A DNA stretch of 64,000 nt from NCBI GenBank assembly GCA_030278955.1, contig JAOANR010000004.1, positions 12,698,428 through 12,762,427 on the forward strand, written 5' to 3'. Within the stretch, counting starts at the first letter, position 1; every line of letters starts with the position of its first letter. The translations under genes and the position numbers were made by a program. This document shows, piece after piece, positions 45,757-57,066 of the stretch. The stretch comes from Hygrophila difformis. Lineage: Eukaryota; Streptophyta; Magnoliopsida; Lamiales; Acanthaceae. Below the pieces are notes generated by a model. It had not been told where the DNA came from and searched no databases. It saw only the letters and a list, made by a program, of their open reading frames with translations.

Positions 45757-46697
45757 TGTCTTTTCTCCAATCATCTTACTATCGTATCCTAGTATCTGTA
45801 CATGACATATATATCCCCTTTATATAAAGTTTTTAGGATCTTTAGCTTTTTTAAAAGAAGCTCTGTCAAAATAAAATTTACATTCTATCAATAGCTTTTG
45901 GAGCTTTAGAAGCCATCTCCAATGGTACACTAATACCTAAAATGGGTTGGCATCTTCTCTCCAACAATACCCTAAAACCAAACCTATTTTAAGTTTTTTG
46001 AGTTTTATAAATAGTAAATACTCAAATTTGAGTATTTACTATTCATAAACGTATATCACTTGTTGCAATTAAATTAATTACAATTTCATCCCTCCATTTG
46101 TTGCAAATTGAATAACATATTAATTTAGAAAGAGAAGACAAATTTTTATTCTAATTTTGTATTATGGTTAATAATTTTATAATTTATACAATATTTTTTT
46201 TATTAAATTTACTTTATATCTAATTAGATTAAAGATTTTAAGTTTTTTTATTTTTAAGAATTTTATTTTATAAATAAATTTTTAAAATTTATTTTATAAA
46301 GAAATCTTAAAATTTTTTAATCTAACTAAATATAAAATAAATTTAATAAGAGCAAGTAGGAATCTTTCCCAATGCGCTGCACTTTGGTTGGGCTTTCTAT
46401 CTATTAATAAAGCGATGACAAACTAAACCTAAAAAATTGTATGAAGTATAAAATTATTAACCATAATTTCAAATTAGATTAATATTCAATTTGGAACAAT
46501 TGGAGGGATGAGATTGCAATTAATTTAATTGCATAAAGTGATATAGGTTTGTGAATAGTGAAAACTCAATTTTTTTGGTGAAAACTCAAATTTGATTATT
46601 TACTATTCATAAAACTCATAAAACTTAAAATAGGTTTGGTTTTAGGGTATTGTTGGAGAGAAGATGCCACCCCATTTTGAGTTATAGGGGACCACTG

Positions 46698-47115
46698 TGT
46701 TGGAATAATAAACTTAATTTTATAATAGATGATTCTAGAGAAGTTGAGATTATGGATAAAGAAAGATGTAGAACCATGTGGATGTAAGAAAAATCTAGAA
46801 ACAAACATGTGATCAAATAAAATAATAAGTATTATCTAGATTTATTAGGAAGGAACTAGTGTAGAATTCTCTAGAATAATAGAGATTATACCATGAAGTA
46901 GTATAAATAGGTGGATCATGTATCATTTTGTAATAACACAACAAGAAGAACAAGTGAGTTGAGTTGTAATAAAACTTTCTCAAGCATCCTTCTCTTCTTT
47001 CAAACCTTTCAAGCTCCATATTAACACTTAGCCTCTAACGTCTCAAATATAAAACCATACGTCCACAAATATTTACACACCAAATATCCCTTCCTCCATA
47101 TTTTATCCTCCAACA
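46698..47115 (+). repeat. 5' LTR of the 46.7-51.6 kb copia
   Basis: Followed after three bases by the PBS. Confidence 0.97.
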
Positions 47116-47154
47116 AAGTGGTATCAGAGCCATAAGGTCCTCCTCCTGTGAAAG

Positions 47155-50100
47155 ATGGCTAACAACCTACAATCTTTCTAAGTCCCTTTACTTAATAAGA
47201 TCAACTTTGATAATTGGAGTATCAAGATGAGGCACTTTTAGGTGCTCATGATGTTTGGGAGATTGTAGAGAGTGGTTACGAACAACCACAAGATGAGGCA
47301 TCACTATCCCAACAACAAAAGGATCGGCTACGAGATGTAAAGAAGAGGGACAAGAAGGCTCTCTATCTCATCTACCAAGCATTGGGAGAAGATGATTTTG
47401 AGAAGATCTCAAGTGCAACCACCGCTAAGGAAGCATGGGAGAAGCTTCAAGTATCATGCAAAGGAGCCGATCAAGTTAAGAAGGTACGCCTCCAAACTTT
47501 GCGTGGTGAATTTGAGTCTCTACAAATGAAAGAGTCCGAGTCCGTTTCGGATTATTTTACTAGAGTTTTGACGGTATCAAACCAAATGAAAAGAAATGGT
47601 GAAAATTTGGAGGATGTTAGAATAATGGAAAAGATATTGCGTTCACTAACTCCCAAATTTGAGCATATTGTGGTGACTATTGAAGAAACTAAAAATTTGG
47701 AGGAGATGACTATTGATCTCTTGATGGGGTCACTACAAGCATATGAAGAAAAACATAAAAGAAAGCAAGACATAGTTGAGCAATTATTAAAATTGCAAGT
47801 GAGGCCAAAAGAGAATGATGAAGGCCCAAGTGATGATCGTTTTGGGAGAGGTCGTGGACAAAGTCGAGAACGTGGACGTGGACGAGGAAGAGGACGAGGA
47901 CAAGCAAGAGGGGGCTATGCAAATAGTGGAGAAAGAAAAGAATTTGGTCATGGAAGGAGTAACCCGAAGTCGAGGTATGATAAATCTTCTATAAAATGCT
48001 ATAATTGTAATAGATTTGGGCATTATGCTTCCGAGTGTTGGAAAGAAAAACAAAAGGTTCAAGAGAAGGCCAACTTCGTTAAGAGCAAGAAGGAAGAAAA
48101 TGCAAGTGTGCTCTTAGCATACAAAGGAGAAAATGAAAGGCAAGATGATACTTGGTACCTCGATACGGGAGCAAGCAACCACATGTGCGGCAAAAGGAGC
48201 ATGTTCGTGGAGTTGGATGAATCGGTAAGTGGCAATGTCTCCTTTGGTGATGAATCAAAAATTCCAGTTCAAGGAAAAGGAAAAATTTTGATTCGCTTAA
48301 AAAATGGTGGTCATGATGTCATCTCGAATGTCTATTATGTGCCCAACATGAAAAATAATATATTGAGTTTGGGACAACTCTTAGAGAAAGGTTATGATAT
48401 TCACTTGAAGGATTATAACCTTTCAATAAGAGATAAGGAAAATAATTTGATAGCGAAGGTGCCAATGTCAAAGAATAGGATGTTTCTACTAAATATTCGC
48501 AATGATGTAGCAAAATGCCTTAAAGCTTGCGTTAAGGATAAGTCTTGGTTATGGCATCTACGGTTTGGGCACTTAAATTTTGGAGGATTAGAGTTGTTAT
48601 CAAGGAAGGAAATGGTAAGAGGATTACCATCCATCAAGCATCCCGACCAACTATGCGAAGGATGTATAATTGGGAAGCAAGCTAGAAGGCCATTCCCAAA
48701 GGAGTCGACCTCGCGAGCTAAAAAGCCGTTGGAATTAATCCACGCCGATGTTTGTGGACCGATCAAGCCAAGTTCTCTAGGTAACAACAATTATTTCATG
48801 CTCTTCATTGATGATTTCTCTAGAAAAACATGGGTGTATTTCTTGAAGCATAAATCAGAAGTATTTGAAGCCTTCAAGAAATTTAAAGCTGCCGTTGAAA
48901 AGGAGAGCGGACTAGAAATCAAATCCATGAGAACCGACCGAGGTGGTGAATTCACATCCAATGAGTTCATGGCGTATTGTGAAGCAAACGGGATCCGGAG
49001 GCCTCTCACTGTTCCAAGATCTCCTCAACAAAATGGTGTAGCAGAGAGGAAGAATAGAACCATAGTGGAGATGGTGCGCAGCATGTTGAAGACGAAGAAT
49101 CTTCCAAAAGAATTTTGGGCAGAAGCAGTGGCATGCGCGGTGTACCTATCCAATCGATCTTCAACTCGAAGTGTATGGGGAAAGACTCCACAAGAAGCAT
49201 GGAGTGGGAGAAAGCCCGGAATCGCTCATCTAAGAGTATTCGGGAGCAAAGCATATGCTCACGTGGCAGACGAGACAAGAAGAAAGCTCGACGACAAGAG
49301 TGAGCCATACATATTCATCGGGTATGACTCTAACTCTAAAGGCTACAAGTTATTTAATCCTGATACAAAGAAAACTGTCATAAGCCGAGATGTGGAGTTT
49401 GATGAGGAAGGAGCATGGGATATTGGATCCAACATCAATAATTACAATTTCATTATTCCACAACTCGGAGACCAAGAAGAAGTTGAGCAAGTAGAAGAAG
49501 TTCAGGAAGAGCCAGTGACTCCACCTGCTTCACCAACGCAAGAAGCTGAAGACTCGCCACCATCGTTTTTGAATGAGAGAACTACATCACGAGTGAGGAG
49601 CCTCAATGAGATCTATGATGACACTGAAAGGTTAGAAGATCTCACACTTTTCTGCTTATTTGCTGATTGTGAACCATTAACCTTTGATGAGGCAGCACAA
49701 AGCAAAAAGTGGAGAAAGGCAATGGATGAGGAGATCAAATCCGTAGAGAAGAATAATACATGGGAGCTAGCAACATTGCCAAGAAATCACAAAGCAATTG
49801 GAGTCAAATGGGTGTTTAAGGCAAAAAAGAACTCTAAGGGAGAAATTGAGAGATACAAAGCAAGGCTCGTTGCTAAAGGATATAGTCAAAGAGCCGGAAT
49901 TGACTATGATGAGGTATTTGCTCCCGTGGCTCGCCTTGAAACTATAAGACTAATAATTTCTCTTGCAGCCCAGAATAGATGGAAAATCTACTAGATGGAT
50001 GTCAAGTCAGCCTTTTTGAATGGAGTGATTGACAAAGAGATCTACATCAAGCAGCCACCAGGCTATGAGGTGAAAGGGCAAGAAGACAAAGTCTTGAAGT

Positions 50101-51199
50101 TGAAAAAAGCTCTATACGGGTTAAAGCAAGCACCAAGGGCATGAAACAGCAGAATTGACAAGTATTTGGAGGATAATGGTTTCACAAAATGCCCACATGA
50201 GCATGCCCTTTACGTCAAAGATAAAGGTGATGATATCTTAATTGTTTGTTTGTATGTAGACGATCTTATCTTCACCGGAAACAACCCCAAGTTGTTTGAA
50301 GAATTCAAGAAGGCTATGACCAAAGAATTTGATATGACTGACATCGGGCTGATGGTGTACTACCTCGGTGTGGAGGTTAAGCAACTTGAGCATGGAGTCT
50401 TCCTTGCACAAGAAGGCTATACGAAGGAGATTCTTAAGAAGTTCAAGATGGAGAACTGCAAGCCAACAAACACTCCAATGGTGAGTGGAAATAATTATCC
50501 AAGCATGATAAAGGAGAAAAGATAGATCCAACAATGTTCAAGAGCTTCGTTGGAAGCTTAAGGTACTTAACCTGCACAAGGCCAGATATTCTATATGCTA
50601 CAGAGTTTGTGAGTCGCTTTATGGAGAATCCAACCACTACACACTTGAAGGCAGCAAAAAGAATTCTCAGATATCTCAAAGGTACACTCAACTATGGCCT
50701 ACTTTATTCAAGTACTAATAATTATCAGCTTGTTGGCTATAGTGATAGCGATTGGGCTGGAGACAATGATGATCGAAAGAGTACAAGTGGGTTCGTATTC
50801 TTCATGGGAGGTACTGCATTCACTTGGATGTCAAAGAAGCAACCAATTGTGACATTATCTACGTGTGAAACTGAGTATGTAGCTGCCACTTCGAGTGTTT
50901 GTCATGCTATCTGGCTAAGGAGTTTATTAAAAGAGCTTGGATGGCCACAAGAGGAGCCCACAAGGATTTATGTGGACAATAAGTCAGCGATTGCATTAGC
51001 AAAGAATCTAGTATTTCATAATCAGAGTAAGCACATCGACACTCGGTTCCACTACATTAGAGACTGCATTGCGAAGAAAGAAGTCCAAGTGGAGCATATG
51101 AAGTCACAAGATCAAGTCGCCGACATTTTCACTAAACCCCTCAAGTATGAAGTGTTCGCAAGACTCAGAAGCTCGCTTGGAATGCAAAATCAAGTTTAA
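47155..51199 (+). pseudogene. Copia gag-pol of the 46.7-51.6 kb element, lightly damaged
   Basis: From ATG 47155: gag UBN2 region, Arg/Gly-rich segment (RGRGRGRGQARGG), zinc knuckle CYNCNRFGHYASEC near 47995-48037, protease WYLDTGASNHMC near 48150-48190, integrase HADVCGPI / FIDDFSRKTW / NGVAERKNRTI, reverse transcriptase GVKWVFKAKKNSKGEIERYK and YVDDLIFTG near 50250, RNase H with TLSTCETEYVAA and DIFTKPL. The long frame 47214-49994 is open for 926 codons. Damage: TAA at codon 9 (47179-47181), a one-base loss near 47230, TAG at 49992-49994, TGA at 50142-50144, a frameshift near 50490. Three of the stops can each arise by a single C-to-T or G-to-A change. The frame pattern resembles Tnt1-type elements. 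Confidence 0.92.
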
Positions 51200-51206
51200 G
51201 AGGGGG

Positions 51207-51620
51207 TGTTGAAGTAATAAACTTAATTTTATAATAGATGATTCTAGAGAAGTTGAGATTATGGATAAAGAAAGATGTAGAACCATGTGGATGTAAGAAA
51301 AATCTAGAAACAAACATGTAATCAAATAATAAGTATTATCTAGATTTATTAGGAAGGAACTAGTGTAGAATTCTCTAGAATAATAGAGATTATACCATGA
51401 AGTAGTATAAATAGGTGGATCATGTATCATTTTGTAATAACACAACAAGAAGAACAAGTGAGTTGAGTTGTAATAAAACTTTCTCAAGCATCCTTCTCTT
51501 CTTTCAAACCTTTCAAGCTCCATATTAACACTTAGCCTCTAACGTCTCAAATATAAAACCATACGTCCACAAATATTTACACACCAAAATATCCCTTCCT
51601 CCATATTTTATCCTCCAACA
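51207..51620 (+). repeat. 3' LTR of the 46.7-51.6 kb copia
   Basis: Preceded by the polypurine tract at 51198-51206. Confidence 0.97.
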
Positions 51621-51925
51621 CACTGGAGGTGCTCTAATTAATTACTTATTGTTTTAACTATTTCAAAAGCTACAGTCACTTTTAACAAATACTTCTAATT
51701 TATATGAGATCAAAAGCTCTTCTATCACAAGCTACACCTCCAACTGTTTCTACCGTTGCCAAACACATGGGTGGGTGGGTAGATACCTATAAGAAAAAGT
51801 CAATTTAGCAACCGAAACTCCAGTTATCTCAACTTTATTAAAAAAGATATGGGTTTCCAAGCACACCCAATGTGCTGTTATTGAACTTTCTTTTGATGTT
51901 ATCTCAACTTTATTCATAAAGCTAA

Positions 51926-52145
51926 AGCTACGAACATCAGTTGTCTTGAGTAAATTTGGGCTTTAGTATACCTTAAGCGACGTATCGGATTTGAGCTTTG
52001 TGTATGCAAAAAACTGTTTTAAGGGGATGAGGGCTTGGCCAATTCCCTGACTTCCAATATTTAGGTTGGAGGTTCAATTCCCCACTTGGCCCCTATCCCT
52101 CCCGTTTGGTTCTTTTGTAATTGTGTGGCATAGGCTAAAAAAAAT
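51926..52145 (+). mobile_element. Composite SINE: family 2 head joined to family 1 body
   Basis: A 19-bp target duplication ACTTTATTCATAAAGCTAA brackets the unit (51907-51925, 52146-52164). The first part (TCAGTTGTCTTGAG, GTATCGGATTTGAGC, TGTGTATGCAAAAAACTG) is family 2. At about 52030 it turns into family 1 (GGGCTTGGCCAATTCCCTGACT, GGAGGTTCAATTCCCC, TTGTAATTGTGTGGCATAGG) and ends in an A-run. One TSD around both parts indicates they moved as one unit. Confidence 0.78.
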
Positions 52146-52169
52146 ACTTTATTCATAAAGCTAATTAAT

Positions 52170-52825
52170 TAATTATTGGATCTTATCTGCCATTGAAAAA
52201 GTAAAATGATAGTCCAATCTACCTTTTATTTCCTTGTAAATTTATGCATGGTATCAATTCAGTTGATTTACTTTTGCGCACAAGGTATTAATAAAAAGTG
52301 GTATTGGAATTAGATTTGATTATATAGTGTGATTTTTTATTTTTTTTAATATATAGTCCCCAATTTCATATTCGATTCCAACTTTTTAATTTTGGATTGA
52401 AAGGATAATATTCTCTCAAGATCGAATTTTTGTAGCCCCCGGATTGGATTGTTCAAACGACAACTTCTGCTGAAATTTGCCCAATTATATATATTATTGA
52501 CTTGCGTCCGGTAAACGCTGAAAAAAATGAATTTATTGCAAGGACAATTCATTGGTTGATATTGCTGTCCTGTTCCGAATCACCCTGACCTAATTAGGGT
52601 TTTCTGATGTATTTATTACATAAAAAAACATCTCACAAAATAAAAGTATATAACATTGTATCTAAAATCACAAAAACCCTAAAATACATCAAATAAATCT
52701 GAATATGCTAAGTATTAAAAAAATTCACCATCTGTGAAAAGCTTTTAAAAGACTCATTGAAAAATTGGAAATAAAATCCTTACCTTGCAAGTGGCATCAA
52801 TAATGGGACGACACAATTAATCCCA
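52170..52825. other. Intergenic DNA, nothing assigned
   Basis: AT-rich, stops in all frames, no TIR or LTR recognised. Confidence 0.4.
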
Positions 52826-52829
52826 TTGA

Positions 52830-52935
52830 AGGGTTTCCTCTCTCGAAACAAAAATTTTGCATACACAAAGAATCGAACACCAGACTTTTGCTTAAGTTGT
52901 CAGAGTCCCATATCACCTAGCTCAACTGCGTTTGT
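52830..52935 (-). mobile_element. SINE family 2 relic
   Basis: Reversed family-2 signals: TTTTGCATACACAAAGAATCG (B-box side) and CTTTTGCTTAAG, then TCACCTAGCTCAACTGCG. Ends degraded. Confidence 0.55.
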
Positions 52936-53428
52936 TTGTTGCGTTGGATTTTGGATGTTGCTAAATATTATTCTTCTTTTCCTTTTTCTTTTTCTTTTCT
53001 CCTTTGTTCTTACTTTTAGTGATAACACAAGCCTGATTCATTGTATTTACCCTTTAAAGATTTATCACAAAGAATAACTTCAATAAGAGGAATCCAACAA
53101 ATGAATAATCAAACATACTGTAGAACATTAAAATCGTCCTCCTCCTCATTCTTGTTTGAGATCTTAAAAATGATATGCATTTATGTCTCAAAGAAATATA
53201 GACCATAGTGATGCTACATCAGTGGAGGCGATGACGAGGAGTGAGTACATCGATCGAGAGGATGATGCCTAGTAGATGAATTGAAGGTTTTTGTACTCCA
53301 AGGTTGGAATGAGGCGATCGAAGGCAGCAAAAAGGCAAGGTGAAACTAGTGATTGCTCGCCCGCGACAAGACAGAGAATATCGAGGAGGGTGAGGTGACT
53401 CCAACAACAAGAAAATCTAAGTTCCTAC
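52936..53428. other. Intergenic DNA before the gypsy element
   Basis: A T/C-rich run at 52970-53010, otherwise no recognised feature. CCTAC at 53424-53428 would be the left target duplication of the gypsy element; its partner lies beyond the window. Confidence 0.4.
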
Positions 53429-56084
53429 TGTAATACCCGTGAATTTTCCGTCATAAAATAAAACAATAATTAAATAAATAAATACTAAATAAAATGAATA
53501 CCATAAATAAATAAATGAAGCCAGCAAATAAATAAATAAATAAAGATAAGGGAATGGGAAATGGGATTTTAACTTAAAATGGAATTTAATTAAATAAAAA
53601 GAGTTACTAAAGGTAAATAAATTGTACACCGAAAACCGACACTAATGAACTCGAGGATTCGAGTCCAAAACATCCAATTAGACCCGAGTGAAAATTTAGA
53701 GAGAGAGTAGAAACCCGAAGATACCCCGGAAACCGGAATTCGGGAGCATAGAGGGATAGAAACCCGAAGATACCCCGGAAACCGGAATTCGGGAGCATAG
53801 AGGGATAGAAACCCGAAAGAGAGGCGGAAAAGCACGACGGATCGCACGACCCGCCCGGACCGAAGTCCAGGCGAGTGTCGCGCGGTGGCCGCGTGGTAGA
53901 AGGAGGAACAGCGCGCCACGACCGCGCCACACGACAGATTCGCCCGTTGCGTGAATCTCTCGCCCGAACGCGGATTTTTCGACTTTTGGTTGAACATCTC
54001 TCGACCCAAGACCTTTAGGTCAGATGTTGGACGCCCTAGGGCTTGGGAAATCTATAAATAAACCCCTTGGGAGCCCCGAACAAGTTTACAAAATCCTACA
54101 ACATTCTATACATTCGAAACCCTAAATCCGGAGTCGTCGGAGGCACGAAACCAAGACGAACGCTGTTGGACGAATTTCCTACAGATCTCCATAGTCGTGG
54201 TAAGTCTCGATCCAATCTCTATTCAATAAACGATTCGAAAACGAATCCTAATCATCTCCTTTTTCTTTCTACACCCCGTATTGGATCTAGATCGTAGAAC
54301 CCGACGAACGGAGAGGAGAAACGGTGGACTGGAAGCCACGCCTTCGAATAGACGATCCCGGACGTTCATACACTCGATAAGTTAACTCTTACATGGTTTT
54401 GGGATGAATTAAAACATTCAAAACTAAAAGATTAACAAGAAATCGAAAATCTGTCAATCTAAACTTTCTATCGGCGCAACAGATTTGATGAATTTTTCCG
54501 AACCTTAAAACGAACTCAAACGGAAAAACTTAAAACACGAAAAACGTTCCTAAGGCTTAGATATAGCTACTGTAAATTTTTGAGAATTTTTGGAATTGAT
54601 TTGATATGTGAAAACCTACCGAAACCGAACTATTGGAATCTAGATCTTGAAATCTTGGACAGAACTTAGGAATGATCTTGATCACGTTTTTGACATAGGA
54701 TCTAGACTGTTTTAGATCTTTGGCCGAACATGAAAGTTGTAGATAATTGTCTTAAGATGATCTCTGTCAAATTTCATTAAATTTAGAGTTGAATTGGTAT
54801 GGTAGAAATCGAAATCTTTAAACTGTGACACGTTAAACTCGAACAGATTTGTTCTTATGCGAAAATTGGTGATTTTGACCTACTTAGGTATCTCGGATTG
54901 AAAAAGTTAAAACACGAAAGTTGTAGATCTTGACGTTTCTGAGTCAGATATGAAATTTTGGAATTTTTGGAATTAAATCTGATTTTAGACGAATTTTAGA
55001 GTAAACTATGGTTTACCGGAAACGAAATCTTGAAATCTTGTTGAAACATGGAATTAACCTTTAGGGTCGAAACGAATTGAGATATTCTTTTTAGATGAAT
55101 AAAATTGAAGTCAGATTTTAAGAATTAAATCCCCTTACAAACTTGATAAATTAAAATTAGGGGTGAGTACTCTGCAGGGTGCCCCCTAACGATTCACTTC
55201 GTGGCGTAATGGACGATGGTGACCCCGCGCGCTAAACTTGAAATGTGATATTGCCAAAACGGCGAAATATAGAGCCTACACTCTCGTGAATATCCGTATG
55301 GGTTTCCCGAGGCTCCGGAGTGGCACTGGGTATGGCTGATACGGTTGCGGCCGCCGGGCTAGCTACCGACTAAACTTGTTGACATCGCGATGCTATCGTG
55401 AAACTTTGAAATACCAAATCGGGGATGTAATGGGGATTCTAAACTAAATTAAATTAGATTAAATTATGTTGTCCAATTAAATTATTTAAATGCTTTCTTT
55501 AAATTATGGCTATTATTCTAAACCATGTGATATGTGCTATTAAATAGAGCCCTGAAATAAATTATGCTATTGAATAGTTGATTAGATTAAATTCAATATT
55601 ATGTTATTATCATGCTTTCAGTTATTTATTAAATTAATGGCTTTTAAACCCTACGATCATGCATGCGTTAACTTACTTAGCAAATTTGCTGACCAAAACC
55701 GTTTTTATTCCTTTTCTTACAGAATATGTGGAATGAGCATGTGTGAGCACGAATCATGCATGGGATTTTGGGAACTTTGTTTTGCTTTTAAATTCGCATT
55801 TTAGACTATATTCTGAACGGGCCTGTTTAACCCGTGTTTTGGCCATGTCGGCCCTATTTAAATTTTCCCGCTGCGATACTATACTAAAACAATTATTTCC
55901 GTTGCGCTATACTATTACTATTTTTCCAATTATATTGTATGGGCTATCTTGAATGATTTAAATACTTTTAAATACTGCAATACCTAGCCTTGCATCTCTT
56001 TAGTAAGCTCGGAGAAACCGTGTCTTACTAGGGGGATGTGGCGGTGACATCCCGACCTGGGTGACCAAAAATCGGGGTGTTACA
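53429..56084 (+). repeat. 5' LTR of the gypsy element, 2656 bp
   Basis: TGTAATACCCGTG to GGGGTGTTACA. TATA box TCTATAAATA at 54051-54060. A 49-bp unit beginning GAAACCCGAAGATACCCCGG is present twice (from 53710 and from 53759) but once in the 3' LTR. Short ORFs here are not genes. Confidence 0.95.
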
Positions 56085-56087
56085 AGT

Positions 56088-56100
56088 TGGTATCAGAGCC
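56088..56100 (+). other. Primer-binding site of the gypsy element
   Basis: TGGTATCAGAGCC, initiator-tRNA type, three bases after the LTR end. Confidence 0.95.
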
Positions 56101-56304
56101 CGGCTATTTTTTAAACTATTATTTTAAAAACCATTACTATTTTTAAACTATTATTAGTATTTTGACTATTATTTTAAATTTTAAAGTATTATTTCCATGG
56201 AAAATTTTTATTTTAAAACCCATGGAAAAATATACATATGTGGTGCATTGGATTATTATTGGGGGGGAAATATCATTTGCATTTGCATATTGCATCTCTG
56301 CTAT

Positions 56305-56422
56305 GAACTTAGAATCTTGGCGAAACTTGAACTTAGAATCTTGGCAAAACTTGAACTTAGAATCTTGGTGAATTGAACCTAGAATCTTGGCGAAACTTGA
56401 ACTTAGAATCTTGGCGAATATT
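56305..56422 (+). repeat. Five-copy 24-bp tandem repeat in the gypsy leader
   Basis: GAACTTAGAATCTTGGCGAAACTT and close variants, one copy shortened to 22 bp, just upstream of the short ORF. Confidence 0.9.
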
Positions 56423-56447
56423 AACTTAGATCTCTTGCTTGCGCTAG

Positions 56448-56792
56448 ATGGCTAGTCAAGACATGATGCAGTGGATGATCAAGATGATGAACGCCCACCT
56501 TGACACCCAACAAACCATACAACAAATGAAAAACTGTATAGCTCACTTGGAGGCAAATCTGCACCAAATGGGAGATTTAAGAGAAGCCGACCTCCAGCAC
56601 TTCCTAAACTTGAGAGCCGCAGATCAAGATCGCATAAAAGACTTAGAAACTCAAGTGCAAAAACTCACCGAACGAAGCGATGCTGTGATAGATAGAGTCG
56701 AGGATCTAGGGACGGACCTGCTTGACCTCACTGATATAGTAGTACCATATAGCCCTATGGAAGACCCCGCTACTCTGCCAGAGGACGCATAG
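56448..56792 (+). CDS. Short coiled-coil ORF in the gypsy element, 114 aa
   Basis: Open from ATG to TAG in sense orientation, first ORF after the PBS. The whole protein has heptad-like spacing (MKNCIAHLEANLHQMGDL, DRIKDLETQVQKLTERSD, VIDRVEDLGTDLLDL) and a short acidic tail, so a coiled coil is likely. No gag motifs such as a zinc knuckle. It could be a rump of gag or a captured sequence. A 13-base A-run at 56879-56891 follows it by about 90 bp. Confidence 0.5.
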   Translation: MASQDMMQWMIKMMNAHLDTQQTIQQMKNCIAHLEANLHQMGDLREADLQHFLNLRAADQDRIKDLETQVQKLTERSDAVIDRVEDLGTDLLDLTDIVVPYSPMEDPATLPEDA

Positions 56793-57066
56793 ATCTTTCA
56801 GATACTTTATCTTAGATAGTACATTTATTTTGCGCATCCTATTACTTGTATTAAGTTTTTTCGAAATTCTTCAGCCCAAAAAAAAAAAAACGGAACAGTT
56901 CTACCGCATTTTCTCTAAATGATAACAGTCAAATCAGACAACAAGGATACAACGGGAACATAAACTGCGAAACATAATCAGCAAGATCATCCTTGTACAG
57001 TCCATAAGAAAACAACTAAATAAAACACTGCTACAGCAAGCGTAGATGGAAACGCAGAACAAAGGA

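Larger units (their letters stand above)
46698..51620 (+). mobile_element. Ty1/copia LTR element, nearly complete, TSD CACTG
   Basis: LTRs at 46698-47115 (418 bp) and 51207-51620 (414 bp) begin TGTTG and end CCTCCAACA. Perfect 5-bp TSD CACTG at 46693-46697 and 51621-51625. PBS TGGTATCAGAGC at 47119-47130; polypurine AAGAGGGGG at 51198-51206. LTR differences are a few substitutions and one small indel, so the insertion is fairly young. A TATA box GTATAAATAG lies at 46901-46910. Confidence 0.97.
45910..51638. mobile_element. Long-armed palindromic MITE, split by a copia element
   Basis: The left arm (45910 to about 46200) contains GGCATCTTCTCTCCAACAATA and CCTAAAACCAAACCTATTTT. The right arm (about 46430-46697, then 51621-51638 after the copia) is its inverse, with arms of roughly 300 bp and about 85-90 percent identity. 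The ends are CATCTCCAATGG and (inverted) CACCTCCAGTGG. The centre is AT-rich with a short unique segment (CAATGCGCTGCACTTTGG). No ORF. Confidence 0.72.

Noticed and set aside
53590..54009. Arg/Ser-rich ORFs on the minus strand in the gypsy LTR
   Set aside because: The same frames recur in the second LTR at 61597-61967; composition-driven and not conserved as protein.
56305..56422. Regular 24-bp repeats resembling a CRISPR array
   Set aside because: The repeats are contiguous with no unique spacers and lie in a plant retrotransposon leader.
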